Shown in pieces: positions 35,179-44,478 of a stretch of 64,000 bases of DNA. Each line of letters starts with the position of its first letter. Within the stretch, counting starts at the first letter, position 1. Origin of the DNA: Chryseobacterium sp. 3008163. GTDB taxonomy: Bacteria; Bacteroidota; Bacteroidia; Flavobacteriales; Weeksellaceae. The DNA lies in assembly GCF_003669035.1 (NCBI RefSeq), contig NZ_CP033070.1, positions 1,116,001 through 1,180,000 on the forward strand, written 5' to 3'. The notes under the pieces are model-generated. The model was not told the origin of the DNA and did no database searches. It saw nothing but the letters and a program-made list of their open reading frames with translations. The position numbers were made by a program, and so were the translations under genes.

Positions 35179-36339
35179 ATGAAAAAAACAGCAATATTAT
35201 CACTTCTTTTCTTTGCCGTGATTGCATTCGGACAAGGAATTAAATTTGAAGAAGGAAATTTCAAAAGCCTTTTAGCTAAAGCAAAAAAAGAAAACAAACT
35301 GATTTTCATTGACGCTTATGCAGTTTGGTGCGGACCGTGTAAACTGATGGTGAAAAATATTTTCCCTCTAAAACCTGTCGGTGATTATTACAATGCCAAT
35401 TTCATCAATGCTAAAATTGACATGGAGAAGGGTGAAGGTATAGATTTAGCAAAAAAATACAATGTAAAAGCTTTCCCAACTTATCTTTTCATCAATGGTG
35501 ATGGCGAAGAAGTTCACAGAACGTTAGGATATGTTGAGGAGAAAGACTTTATCCAGTTTGCTATGGATGCAGGAGATCCAAACAAAAGACTGACTGCTCT
35601 AAAGCAAAAATTCGAAAAAGGAGAAAAAGATCCTGAATTCTTAAAAAATCTTGCTGGTCTTACTATTTATAATGATTCAGACTTTGCAGGAAGAGTTTTA
35701 GACCGTTATTTCAGTGCAAAAACTACTTTAGATAAAGACGATGTTCAGATGATTCTTGCAGGAACTCAAAGTACAGAAAGTCCTGTGTATCAAATTTTTC
35801 AGAATAAAAAAGAAGAAATCATTAAAGTTTTCCCGGCTGACCGTTACGAAATGTTTGACAAAAACATCAAGCTGAATACGATCATGAAAAAAACGTACAG
35901 CGCTGATACAAAAAAATGGAATGACGATTATTTCTACACTGAAACTCAGAAGTTCTTAACTAAAGAAGAATCTGAAAAGCTTTTAAAAAGAGCAAAATCA
36001 AACAGAGCTTTAAAAGACAAAGATTTCGCAACTTATGAGAAAATGACTTTAGATCTTTACAAGGATTATTCTGCTGCAAATTCAGAAGAATTAAATTCAA
36101 TCGCATGGAATTTCTTTGAAAACGTCAACACTAAATCTTCTCTTGAAACTGCTGTAAAATGGGCTCAGGAATCTGTAAAGAAAAAAGAAGAATATGCAAA
36201 CACAGATACTCTTGCCAATCTTTACAACAAAATCGGCGACAAGAAAAACGCTAAACTTTGGGCTGAAAAGTCTATCGCATTAGGAAAAGCAGAAGGTCAA
36301 GATACTGCTGATACCGAAAAAATATTGAAGAGTTTATAA
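35179..36339 (+). CDS. secreted thioredoxin-fold protein with helical C-terminal region
   Basis: 386 residues. Signal peptide (AILSLLFFAVIAFGQ), then a thioredoxin domain at about 20-135 with active site WCGPCK in DAYAVWCGPCKLMVK and cis-Pro in AFPTYLF. The rest (about 140-386) is helical with TPR-like units (ELNSIAWNFFENVNTKSSLETAVKWAQES; YANTDTLANLYNKIGDKKNAKLWAEKSI). It probably acts as a periplasmic disulfide reductase or oxidase; the substrate is unknown. Confidence 0.85.
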   Translation: MKKTAILSLLFFAVIAFGQGIKFEEGNFKSLLAKAKKENKLIFIDAYAVWCGPCKLMVKNIFPLKPVGDYYNANFINAKIDMEKGEGIDLAKKYNVKAFPTYLFINGDGEEVHRTLGYVEEKDFIQFAMDAGDPNKRLTALKQKFEKGEKDPEFLKNLAGLTIYNDSDFAGRVLDRYFSAKTTLDKDDVQMILAGTQSTESPVYQIFQNKKEEIIKVFPADRYEMFDKNIKLNTIMKKTYSADTKKWNDDYFYTETQKFLTKEESEKLLKRAKSNRALKDKDFATYEKMTLDLYKDYSAANSEELNSIAWNFFENVNTKSSLETAVKWAQESVKKKEEYANTDTLANLYNKIGDKKNAKLWAEKSIALGKAEGQDTADTEKILKSL

Positions 36340-36360
36340 ACTTTAATTTAAAACATAAAA

Positions 36361-36394
36361 AATTCCGCTGAAATAAATTTCAGCGGAATTTTTA
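36361..36394 (+). terminator. intrinsic terminator
   Basis: AATTCCGCTGAAAT (36361-36374) and ATTTCAGCGGAATT (36377-36390) form a 14-bp perfect palindrome followed by T residues. Confidence 0.85.
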
Positions 36395-36416
36395 TTTATT
36401 GACTAGTTATAAGTTT

Positions 36417-36512
36417 CGTCAGTTCGAGTAGCGAAGCGTATCGAGAACTCTCGGTTACTCTTAATGAAAATTTCTCGATACAGTTTTCTTCAAAAACCTA
36501 CTCGAAATGACG
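36417..36512. repeat. REP-like inverted repeat (family B), copy 1
   Basis: The left half starts CGTCAGTTCGAGTAG and ends GTATCGAGAA. The right half is its inverted copy, ending CTACTCGAAATGACG, with a longer arm containing TTTTCTTCAAAAA. The whole unit of about 96 nt folds into a long imperfect hairpin. A second copy lies at 52571-52672. It is placed between convergent genes. Confidence 0.75.
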
Positions 36513-36540
36513 TAGCATTTTAAGTTTTCTGTAATATTTA

Positions 36541-37563
36541 TTAGTATTGAAATAAAACACTTCCCCAAGTAAATCCACTTCCAAAAGCTGAAAGAAGTAC
36601 TAAATCTCCTCTTTTAACTTTCCCCAATTCTATCGCTTCACTCAAAGCAATCGGAATAGAAGCAGCGGTCGTATTTCCGTATTTTTGGATGTTGTTGTGA
36701 ATTTTTTCGTCCGGTAAACCAAATTTTTGCTGTACAAACTGAGCAATTCTCAAATTCGCCTGATGCGGAATAAACATATCTAAATCTTCAATCGTTTTTC
36801 CTGCTTTATCTAAAGCTTCCTGCATAGTTTCAGGGAATCTTGTTACCGCATGTTTGAAAACAAAATTTCCGTTCATGATTGGATAAACTTCTTTGTCAGT
36901 TACATTTTCAGGCTCCTTTCTCATTCTGTCGCTCCAGCCGTATTTTGAACCCGGAAACTGCGTACACAATTCATCAGCATATTTTCCTTCAGAATGCATA
37001 TTCATGGCTAAAATATCACCTGCATTTTCGTCTTCAGTTGCCGAAAGTACAATCGCTCCTGCCCCATCCCCGAAAATTACAGAAACTCCTCTTCCTTCAT
37101 CAGAAAAATCGAGTCCGAAAGAATGAATTTCTGCGCCTACAACCAAAATATTTTTATAAGTACCGGATTTAATAAAAGCATTGGCAACACTCATCGCATA
37201 GACAAAACCTGAACACTGATTTCTCACATCCAAAGCACCGATCGTATCGCAACCCAACATATCCTGCAGCAAAACGCCACAACCAGGAAAATAATAATCC
37301 GGTGAAAGCGTTGCAAAAACAATATAATCAATATCTTTTGCCGTTAAGCCAGCATGTTGAAGTGCTTTTTCAGAAGCTTTAAAACCAAGAAATGCTGTAG
37401 TTTCCTGCGTATCATTTCTGTTGATTCTGTGTCTGCGTTCTTTGATGCCAGTTCTTTCTGTAATCCACTCATCATTTGTGGTCATTAATTTGGCTAAATC
37501 ATCATTGGTGACAACGTGATCCGGAACATGAAATCCGATTCCTTTTATTGTACTTTTAATCAT
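36541..37563 (-). CDS. fabH: 3-oxoacyl-ACP synthase III
   Basis: 340 residues. The Cys-His-Asn triad is visible: Cys 117 in RNQCSGFVYAM, His in FIPHQANLRI (about 263) and Asn in YGNTTAASIPIALSEA. N-terminus IKGIGFHVPDHVVTN is typical. KAS III condenses acetyl- or branched acyl-CoA with malonyl-ACP to start fatty acid synthesis, and flavobacterial enzymes favour iso-branched primers. It lies alone, away from plsX/rpmF, where another fabH copy often sits, so it may be a secondary paralogue. Confidence 0.9.
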   Translation of the reverse strand: MIKSTIKGIGFHVPDHVVTNDDLAKLMTTNDEWITERTGIKERRHRINRNDTQETTAFLGFKASEKALQHAGLTAKDIDYIVFATLSPDYYFPGCGVLLQDMLGCDTIGALDVRNQCSGFVYAMSVANAFIKSGTYKNILVVGAEIHSFGLDFSDEGRGVSVIFGDGAGAIVLSATEDENAGDILAMNMHSEGKYADELCTQFPGSKYGWSDRMRKEPENVTDKEVYPIMNGNFVFKHAVTRFPETMQEALDKAGKTIEDLDMFIPHQANLRIAQFVQQKFGLPDEKIHNNIQKYGNTTAASIPIALSEAIELGKVKRGDLVLLSAFGSGFTWGSVLFQY

Positions 37564-37641
37564 ATAGTTTGTTTAATTTTGGTAAAGATAAAACTTTATT
37601 TTACACATAGGTTTTTTTAAAATTTATAGTATTTTTACTTT

Positions 37642-38541
37642 ATGCCTATCAATACAATTTACAGAGATTCGGGATGCGAATGGATAGACGTAGAAGCACC
37701 TACGGACGAAGATATGAAGTACCTTCATGAAAGATATGAGATCAATAATCTCCTTTTGGAAGACACTTTAGATCCCAATCACTTACCCAAATATGAAGAA
37801 GACGGAAACGTGAAATTCTTCCTTCTTCGGGAAAGCACCGAGCTCGAACGGAAAAACCTAAACACCATCAGTGATATCAGTACCAAAATCGGAATTTTCC
37901 TTTTAGAAAAAACCATTATCACGGTACACAGAATGAAGGCAAAAAGTATTGCTGAAACCAAGAAAGAGCTTACAGAAAGTTCGAATCATGTACATCCTCA
38001 TAAAATTGCCCTGATGATTTCGTTGGTCATTATGAAAACCTTTGATGATGAAGCCATCAGCCTTTTTGAAACGATGGACAATATTGAAAATGAAATTTTT
38101 CTTAAAAATACAAACCACACCAATCAAATCAGGAGGCTCTATAAATTGAAAAGAAAATCAGGATTAAATTCAAGAGTTTTAACCATATCAAATGACGCAA
38201 TTGATAAGTTTAAATTGTTGAAACTGGAAGATTCTGAAGTGGTCGATTTGAAGGATAAACAAAAAGATGTCGTTGCCGATTTTGATCATTTAAATATTCA
38301 GATTACTAACTTAATTTCGATGTTTTTGGCATTGTCTGATCAGAAAGCGAATCAAGTGATGAAAGTTTTAGCGATTTACTCAGTGTACTTTTTACCGATC
38401 ACTTTTATTGCCGGATTATATGGAATGAACTTCGATAATATGCCTGAACTTCATACCAAGCACGGATATTTTTACACTTTGGGATTAATGGGGGTGATTG
38501 TGATTTGTACGTTTATTTATGCGAGGAGAAAACAGTGGTAG
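37642..38541 (+). CDS. corA: CorA family divalent metal transporter
   Basis: 299 residues. A cytoplasmic N-terminal domain and long stalk helix (LKDKQKDVVADFDHLNIQITNLISMFLALSDQKANQVMKVLA) lead to two C-terminal membrane helices with the selectivity motif YGMNF at about 259-263. Forms pentameric Mg2+ (or Co2+/Zn2+) channels in the inner membrane. Confidence 0.93.
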   Translation: MPINTIYRDSGCEWIDVEAPTDEDMKYLHERYEINNLLLEDTLDPNHLPKYEEDGNVKFFLLRESTELERKNLNTISDISTKIGIFLLEKTIITVHRMKAKSIAETKKELTESSNHVHPHKIALMISLVIMKTFDDEAISLFETMDNIENEIFLKNTNHTNQIRRLYKLKRKSGLNSRVLTISNDAIDKFKLLKLEDSEVVDLKDKQKDVVADFDHLNIQITNLISMFLALSDQKANQVMKVLAIYSVYFLPITFIAGLYGMNFDNMPELHTKHGYFYTLGLMGVIVICTFIYARRKQW

Positions 38542-38576
38542 ATTTTCAACAATAAAAAAACACAAATATTCATCTG

Positions 38577-39367
38577 ATGAAAATAGTAAAGCCGATTTCG
38601 GAAGAAAAATTTAACAAAGTAATTAATTCAAAAAAAATAAAGCCTTTTCAGAACAAGATTTTATTTCTTATTTTTTTCCAAATATTGAAAAGGTTGCCGA
38701 TCTGGCGATTGGTCAATACTTTTGGTTTATCGGAAGCCGAAAAGACAGCAAAATAATCGCTGTAAGTAAAAATATTCATAAGCTAACCCCTTTTTCTGAG
38801 ATAGAATGGACGAACGGTGATGCTTACTTCTTCGCCAATCTTTTTCATCCCGATGATAAAAACCACGTACTTTCCGCCTTTATTTTCGCACTAGAATTAG
38901 CAGAGAAGCTGCCTCTCGAAAAACAAAAAAACTGCAGAGTAAACATCTACGGAAGAATGCTTGATGCCAACGAAGAATTTCAGTGGAGACTCATTCAGTT
39001 TCCAGGATATTATTTTGATGAAAATGGCATTGTAGAAAGCAGTTGGATTATGGTGACTGATATTTCTCATCTTCATATCGACAACCAGGCAATGATTACT
39101 TTTTTTGACGGAAGCAATATCGAAAACCAATACTTTAAAGTCATGAAAGATCAAACTTTAAAGCCACTCCCCATTCCAAAAATTTCAAAAAGAGAGCATG
39201 AAATTTTACTACTTACTTCCAAAGGTCTTAACTCGCCGGAAGTTGCAGAGAAACTTTCAATTTCTTATCACACTGTAGAAAATCACAAGAGAAATTTAAG
39301 AATAAAAACCAATACCAAAACCTCTGCAGAATTGATCTCTTTCGCTTTTAAAAACAATATTTTTTAG
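38577..39367 (+). pseudogene. LuxR-type (PAS-like sensor) transcriptional regulator, one frameshift
   Basis: The repaired product has 263 residues. Starting at the ATG at 38577, the frame runs MKIVKPISEEKFNK and breaks in A8 (38630-38637). One more A gives NSKKNKAFSEQDFISYFFPNIEKVADLAIGQYFWF and joins the long downstream frame. The N-terminal 190 residues form a PAS-like ligand-sensing domain. The C-terminal helix-turn-helix reads ISKREHEILLLTSKGLNSPEVAEKLSISYHTVENHKRNL (LuxR/GerE type). It stands just upstream of a row of secreted-protein genes on the same strand and may control them. Confidence 0.8.
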
Positions 39368-39462
39368 AATTTAAATTATTTTATCTGTCTTGAAAAATGA
39401 CAGATATCTGCTATTTTATACCTTCTTTTTTTTGGTGAGCTTTACTTATAAAATTGATCACC

Positions 39463-39870
39463 ATGAAAAAACTACTCTTTATTATCACATTATTTCTTGT
39501 ATTCGGAAATCACATCAGCGCACAATGTCTTTGTGGAATTACACCTTCAGAAAGCAGATGGGACGGAATTGGATTCAGAATCAATGATGAACCTCTCAAA
39601 AAATACGCTTGTGGGTACCAACTTACCGTAAAAACGACCGCTAAAATCACCTTTGTAAGCGGAGGCTATCTGTGCATCGACAAAAAAGAGTGTAAAGCAC
39701 AAATTTCTGCAAAACTAATGAACGGAACCAGCGTTGTTCAGAATTTTAGCAATTTTACTTTTACCGAAACCATTCAATTTCCTTCTAATGGAAATTTCAA
39801 ACTCGTTTTGTCTGCAAAATGTGGCAAAATGACGTGCAAAACGTGTACTTACTATTTTAAAGTTTTATAA
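39463..39870 (+). CDS. secreted cysteine-rich protein, unknown
   Basis: 135 residues with signal peptide (LLFIITLFLVFGNHISAQ). The mature protein is beta-rich with eight Cys (CLCG near the N-terminus, CIDKKEC, CGKMTCKTC near the C-terminus), suggesting disulfides. No family is recognised. An ATG at 39463 is preferred over one 9 nt upstream. It lies 11 nt before the next gene, an operon-like spacing. Confidence 0.7.
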   Translation: MKKLLFIITLFLVFGNHISAQCLCGITPSESRWDGIGFRINDEPLKKYACGYQLTVKTTAKITFVSGGYLCIDKKECKAQISAKLMNGTSVVQNFSNFTFTETIQFPSNGNFKLVLSAKCGKMTCKTCTYYFKVL

Positions 39871-39881
39871 AATAATAAATC

Positions 39882-40712
39882 ATGAAAAAATTACTACTAC
39901 TTATTTTTAGCTTATCAATAAGTCAAACTGCGTATTCACAAGTCGTAAATCCTAATGTTGCAAAAAAAATAACCGAAAAACCTAAACTCAACTTTATTAA
40001 AAAAATAGACCGTAGACTTTGGGTTACTCTCATCAATGCGACTTTGCGGCAATCTTACTTTCGGATCAACAATTTTGATCCTGCAGGAACTGATGCTTCG
40101 GGGAATTTCCAATTTTATAAACCTGAAGACACAAAGCTACGATTGGGAAGAACTGGCGTTGAAACTATTTTCAAATTAGAACCACTTCGCTATGATCCGC
40201 TTACCGTTTATTTTAAAAACATCAACAGCAACAAAGCTGAAGTAAATACCAAAGACGGTAAAATACAGTTTTTTGTAAGCTTTGAAAAAGAAGATGTAGA
40301 GATAAGCGTAAACTGTGTAAGAAATCTGGCTTGTGGAGGACTAGGAAATCCTCAATTTCATGTAGACGATTTGCGATTAAATATTGAGTTAGAGCCTTAT
40401 GCCGAGAACGGTAAAATACGGTACAGAAATGCCTCGGGGAAAATTTCCGCCAATGCAGGACACGATGGTTTTAATTTTATATTCACCCAATTAGAGCCAT
40501 TTACAAGAGCAATGAACGGACCTCTGTTTGACCTATTCTCGGGCAAAATCACAGAATATCTCAACAGTGATAAAACGATCAATGATATTTCTGATCAACT
40601 AATGTCTGGAATTCTGGCAAATCGTGCACTACTTGGAATTACCGGCGAGACTGTTTATTTCACACAGTTTTATGTGGATAATGACGGAAACATCATGTAC
40701 AATGTAAGATAA
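39882..40712 (+). CDS. secreted protein of unknown function
   Basis: 276 residues with signal peptide (LLLIFSLSISQTAYSQ). The mature part starts VVNPNVAKKITEKPK and contains mixed alpha/beta segments (RLWVTLINATLRQSYFRIN; FKLEPLRYDPLTVYFKNI). No family or catalytic motif is recognised. Second gene of the secreted-protein row. Confidence 0.65.
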   Translation: MKKLLLLIFSLSISQTAYSQVVNPNVAKKITEKPKLNFIKKIDRRLWVTLINATLRQSYFRINNFDPAGTDASGNFQFYKPEDTKLRLGRTGVETIFKLEPLRYDPLTVYFKNINSNKAEVNTKDGKIQFFVSFEKEDVEISVNCVRNLACGGLGNPQFHVDDLRLNIELEPYAENGKIRYRNASGKISANAGHDGFNFIFTQLEPFTRAMNGPLFDLFSGKITEYLNSDKTINDISDQLMSGILANRALLGITGETVYFTQFYVDNDGNIMYNVR

Positions 40713-40830
40713 TTTCAACAATAAAGGGTGATTTGCCTTATATTTTTAATTAAAGGGTGTCTAATTTTACCAAATAAAACACAAACATTTCGCATCTGTG
40801 AATCTAAATATAATTTAAACTAAAAACACT

Positions 40831-42080
40831 ATGAAAACAATTATCACTTTTACTTTTCTCTTTATGTGTGCGTTTTTCAACGCTCAATTCTTAGGAAATC
40901 TTGCAAAAAAAGCACAGAAATCCACCGAAAGAGCCATTGAAAGAAAAGTTGAACAAAAAGCAACGAAAACTACCAATGATGGTATGGACGTTATTTTGAA
41001 CAATAAAAAACAAATACGAAAAACGGTGCAACCTCCAATAATTCCTCGAGTTCAAAAAGGTCTAATAACAATTCAGATTTTGTTTCCGGAAGTAAAGTTA
41101 TTTTTGAAGAAAAATTCGGTCGAGATGCTGAAGGAGATTTCCCTATAAACTGGTTTACCAACAGTAGCGGAGAAATACAAAATCTCAACAACAAAAAATG
41201 GCTACAACTATCTGATAAAGGAAGTTTTACTCCAAATAACATCACCAAACTACCAGAGAATTTCACTTTTGAATTTGATGTTACTACGACTGATAATTTC
41301 AATTTTTATTCTACACCTTTGAATATTGTTTTCACAGAAAAAACGACCAAAGCAGACAATGTTTGGAATACCGTTATCAAAAGAAAAGAAGGTGTAGTTT
41401 TTAGTGTACATCCTACAAGTTCGCTTTCAAAACAAGGCAGAAGCGAGGTTTTTGTAATTTCTGAAAAGAAAGAAATTCTAAAAAACAAAGTTGACATTTC
41501 TGAATTTAGCAATAACAACAATACCGTTCGTGTACAAGTGTGGCGACAAAAAAACCGATTCAGAATGTATATCGATGGTAAAAAAGCGTGGGATTTACCG
41601 TCTGCATTCGGAGATGCCAATTACAATCAAATCATCTTTTTTATCGGAACGTACAAAAATTCTACAGACAAACTTTTCATTTCTAACTTAAGATTAGCAG
41701 AAGCGGGCGAAGACAAACGCCATAAATTATTAGAAACAGGAAATTTCACGACCAACGAAATTTTATTTGATGTCAATAAAGCCATTATAAAACCCGCAAG
41801 TTTTAAAATTTTAGATGAATTAGGAAAAGTTCTTGCTGAAAATCCTTCCGTACATGTAAGTATTACAGGCCATACCGACAACGATGGTAATGATGATGCC
41901 AACCAAAAACTCTCTGAAAACCGAGCAAAAGCAGTTGCTCAATATTTTCAGACGAAATATAAAATCTCAAGTTCACGACTAGAAACCTACGGCAAAGGCG
42001 AATCTGAACCTTTGAACGACAATACTTCAGCAGAAGATAAAAAGCAAAACCGAAGAGTGGAGTTTGTTGTCGTTCAGTAA
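40831..42080 (+). pseudogene. OmpA family protein with concanavalin-like N-terminal domain, one frameshift
   Basis: The repaired product has 416 residues: signal peptide, Asn/Ser/Lys-rich linker, a jelly-roll (laminin G/concanavalin-like) domain at about 90-290 (FEEKFGRDAEGDFPINWF; NNNNTVRVQVWRQKNRFRMYIDGKKAWDL) and a C-terminal OmpA peptidoglycan-binding domain (ITGHTDNDGNDDANQKLSENRAKAV; DKKQNRRVEFVV). The frame breaks in A6 at 41005-41010. One more A turns NNKKQIRKT into NNKKTNTKNGATSNNSS and joins the rest. It would anchor to peptidoglycan and display a sugar- or protein-binding domain. Confidence 0.82.
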
Positions 42081-42143
42081 TTCTTTTCACCCAATTTAAC
42101 CTTGACAAGGTTGATGAAAAATCAATCTTTTTATACGAAATCA

Positions 42144-42228
42144 CCCGCAGCCCGACCTGAACGGAGCTCTTTTTGTGAGGAGGCACGACGAACAAAAAAG
42201 CGGGAGTGGAGGGCGGAAAAAGCTGCCA
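42144..42228 (+). other. GC-rich structured intergenic element (family C), copy 2
   Basis: A closing stem GCAGC (42147-42151) with GCTGC (42222-42226) surrounds a central hairpin TTTTTGT (42170-42176) with ACAAAAA (42192-42198). It corresponds to the reverse complement of the element at 30046-30156 in order and sequence of its blocks. It fills the gap between the OmpA-family gene and the next secreted-protein gene. Confidence 0.6.
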
Positions 42229-42261
42229 TAATAAAAAATTGCAATCACAAAATCTACTAAT

Positions 42262-43662
42262 ATGAAAACCCTATTTACCTTTTTCATCACTTTTCTAATG
42301 CTTCAAATCTTCTTTGCACAAGGAACTTACACCGAAGAACAAAGAAGAAGAGACCAAGCAAAATTAGATTCTATCTGCAAAAAATCACCCAATTCTTGCT
42401 TGTATTATGATGATGCAATTGGTCCGAAATCGGTTTTCAGAAATCATGCTCCAAGAAAAATAAACAGAACTCAAAAAATCTGCTTCGACAAAAAATTGGA
42501 ATACATGGCAACCATCAACGGAAAAACCAAAAGAGGCTGTTATTATATGAATTCTGTAACAGGATATGTAGCTCAATTCTTAACAAATCTAAACGAAAGC
42601 TGCAACGGAATGAACAATCCGCAACCCGGATTTGAAATGATGATCACTTCTAAAGTAGGAGAATCTTTCACATTTAAAATTAATAAAAGAGGCGAAAGAA
42701 CTTTTTATGCAGAGATGCCTCCTGAAGATGTTCCGTATGGAATGTCTACCAGTTTTGTCCTGAAAAATCCAAGAGCGTTATCTCTGGATTATCGAGAACC
42801 ATTTACCAACCTCAATTTGCCGACGCTTGGGTACGTTATCGAAGGAATTGGTGAAAGCAGCACGAAATATTTGTTTGGAGCATATCATGCTCAAAGAATT
42901 CCGCTAAAAGATTATGTGGGTGCTTTTGGAACGGGTTATTACAAAGACGGAATGGGAAATACCTTTATTTGTCTGGCAGTGGAAAGCGAGAATAATTTTG
43001 TGAAAATTGAAAAAATAACCGATGTTACCGAATGTTTTGACGGAAGTTTATTTAAAGATGGTGCAGAAGAAGCTCTTCAATCCAATGAAGAAATGATAAG
43101 AGAGCGGGAAAAGGATCTCGATTATCAGGATAATTTAGAATACGGTAAAACATGTGAAGCTACCACGGCATTGGTTCAGCACAAACGACAGATTTTAAAT
43201 AAAGAAAAAAGTTACCACGACTTTATCAAATCCGGCGGAAATCCCAATAGTAAAGATGGATTGAGATTAGGAGCAATGGCTCAGGATGTAACCGATCAGG
43301 TTGTAACCCATCGTCTGGAAACCGAAAAAAGAATCTGTGCGGCAGAATACTCTATTCAGGTCGCTTCTAGAGAATACAACGGTGCAAAAGCAAAAGAAAG
43401 AGCTTCAAAAAAAATAGCTTGCTACTCTCTTGCAGTAAAACAATTGGACGAATTACAAAAATCTTTGGCAGCCATTAATGTAAGACATGGAAACAACTAT
43501 GCAAAAGCTTTGGCTGAAAAAAATATGCTTTACCTGAGCAAAATGAAAAGCATAGACACCAATTGCAACCAAGACAAAGCGGGAAATACCAAAAAAAATC
43601 CGATGGAAGATGGCGCCAAACAATTGGGAGAACAATTGAAAGAGATGATCAAACGCAAATAA
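42262..43662 (+). CDS. secreted protein with long helical C-terminal region, unknown
   Basis: 466 residues with signal peptide (LFTFFITFLMLQIFFAQG). Residues to about 270 are a globular Cys-containing domain (CKKSPNSCLYYDDAIGPKSVFRN; KRGCYYMNSVTGYVAQF). From about 275 the chain is helical, charged and probably coiled-coil (SNEEMIREREKDLDYQDN ... AKERASKKIACYSLAVKQLDELQKSLA). No family is recognised. Fourth gene of the secreted row. Confidence 0.65.
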   Translation: MKTLFTFFITFLMLQIFFAQGTYTEEQRRRDQAKLDSICKKSPNSCLYYDDAIGPKSVFRNHAPRKINRTQKICFDKKLEYMATINGKTKRGCYYMNSVTGYVAQFLTNLNESCNGMNNPQPGFEMMITSKVGESFTFKINKRGERTFYAEMPPEDVPYGMSTSFVLKNPRALSLDYREPFTNLNLPTLGYVIEGIGESSTKYLFGAYHAQRIPLKDYVGAFGTGYYKDGMGNTFICLAVESENNFVKIEKITDVTECFDGSLFKDGAEEALQSNEEMIREREKDLDYQDNLEYGKTCEATTALVQHKRQILNKEKSYHDFIKSGGNPNSKDGLRLGAMAQDVTDQVVTHRLETEKRICAAEYSIQVASREYNGAKAKERASKKIACYSLAVKQLDELQKSLAAINVRHGNNYAKALAEKNMLYLSKMKSIDTNCNQDKAGNTKKNPMEDGAKQLGEQLKEMIKRK

Positions 43663-43705
43663 AATACAAACAATTATAATTTAATAACCATTAAACTAAA
43701 CAATC

Positions 43706-44191
43706 ATGAAAACAAAAATCATATTTTTAGCCTTCGTTTTTCTAAGCTTCAGCAATATATTTTCTCAAAAAAAACCAAGACTTCCGCAAGCAGACACGCA
43801 AACTTCTTGCCTATGCAAAGATTTAGAAATATATCCCTATTTCTATTACAAAGACGCCGCAAGTGCACCCAATTCCCACTTGTACCTGCGCTTCGATTTT
43901 CATCATAAAGGCCGGAACCAATGCAAGCCAGAATTTAAAGGAAATATTACTATTTATAGAAGTGATGCTATTCAAGTCACCATTCCTGTAGGTAATTTAA
44001 CTTCTTTTGTAGATACTATGGGACAAAGAATTTTTGTGATCACCCAATTGCATTTGCCAAACTCATTCAGGCCTATGACAACCGGTGAAACTTACAGAAT
44101 TACCTACTCATTGAACTATGGAATAAAATCTCCTTGCCCTGTCTCCTTCACCAAAAACGTTCGTTTTACAACTTCTGAACCTATTTTATAA
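43706..44191 (+). CDS. secreted beta-rich protein, unknown
   Basis: 161 residues with signal peptide (IIFLAFVFLSFSNIFSQ). The mature part begins KKPRLPQADTQTSCLCKDL and reads like a single beta-sandwich with paired Cys (CLC, CKPE, CPVS). The CLC near the mature N-terminus recalls the protein at 39463. Last gene of the secreted row, followed by a terminator. Confidence 0.65.
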   Translation: MKTKIIFLAFVFLSFSNIFSQKKPRLPQADTQTSCLCKDLEIYPYFYYKDAASAPNSHLYLRFDFHHKGRNQCKPEFKGNITIYRSDAIQVTIPVGNLTSFVDTMGQRIFVITQLHLPNSFRPMTTGETYRITYSLNYGIKSPCPVSFTKNVRFTTSEPIL

Positions 44192-44257
44192 ATTCTGAAG
44201 AATTGAAATTTCACAAAAAATTTACCATTTGATCTGATGAAAATTATTGAATATTTT

Positions 44258-44282
44258 ACCGAGGTACAGCCTCGGTTTTTTT
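44258..44282 (+). terminator. intrinsic terminator closing the secreted-protein row
   Basis: ACCGAGG (44258-44264) pairs with CCTCGGT (44270-44276) around a 5-nt loop and is followed by a T-tract. Confidence 0.88.
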
Positions 44283-44478
44283 CTGGAATTTTGGTTTAAA
44301 AACTACAGTATAATTGTTTTTTGTTTTACTAAAAATTTTTATTTAGAAAAGAAAAAATTTTAGAATTATCTTAAAACCATTAACTTAGTTGCTACGAATC
44401 ATTCTTATCATAACAAATGTAATTTACCATCATTTATTGTGTAAGAGTATTTGATAAAACTCAATTAACACCAAAATC

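Noticed and set aside
36417..36512. Simple terminator
   Set aside because: A much longer imperfect palindrome with a second copy elsewhere and no U-run; the real terminator is at 36361-36394.
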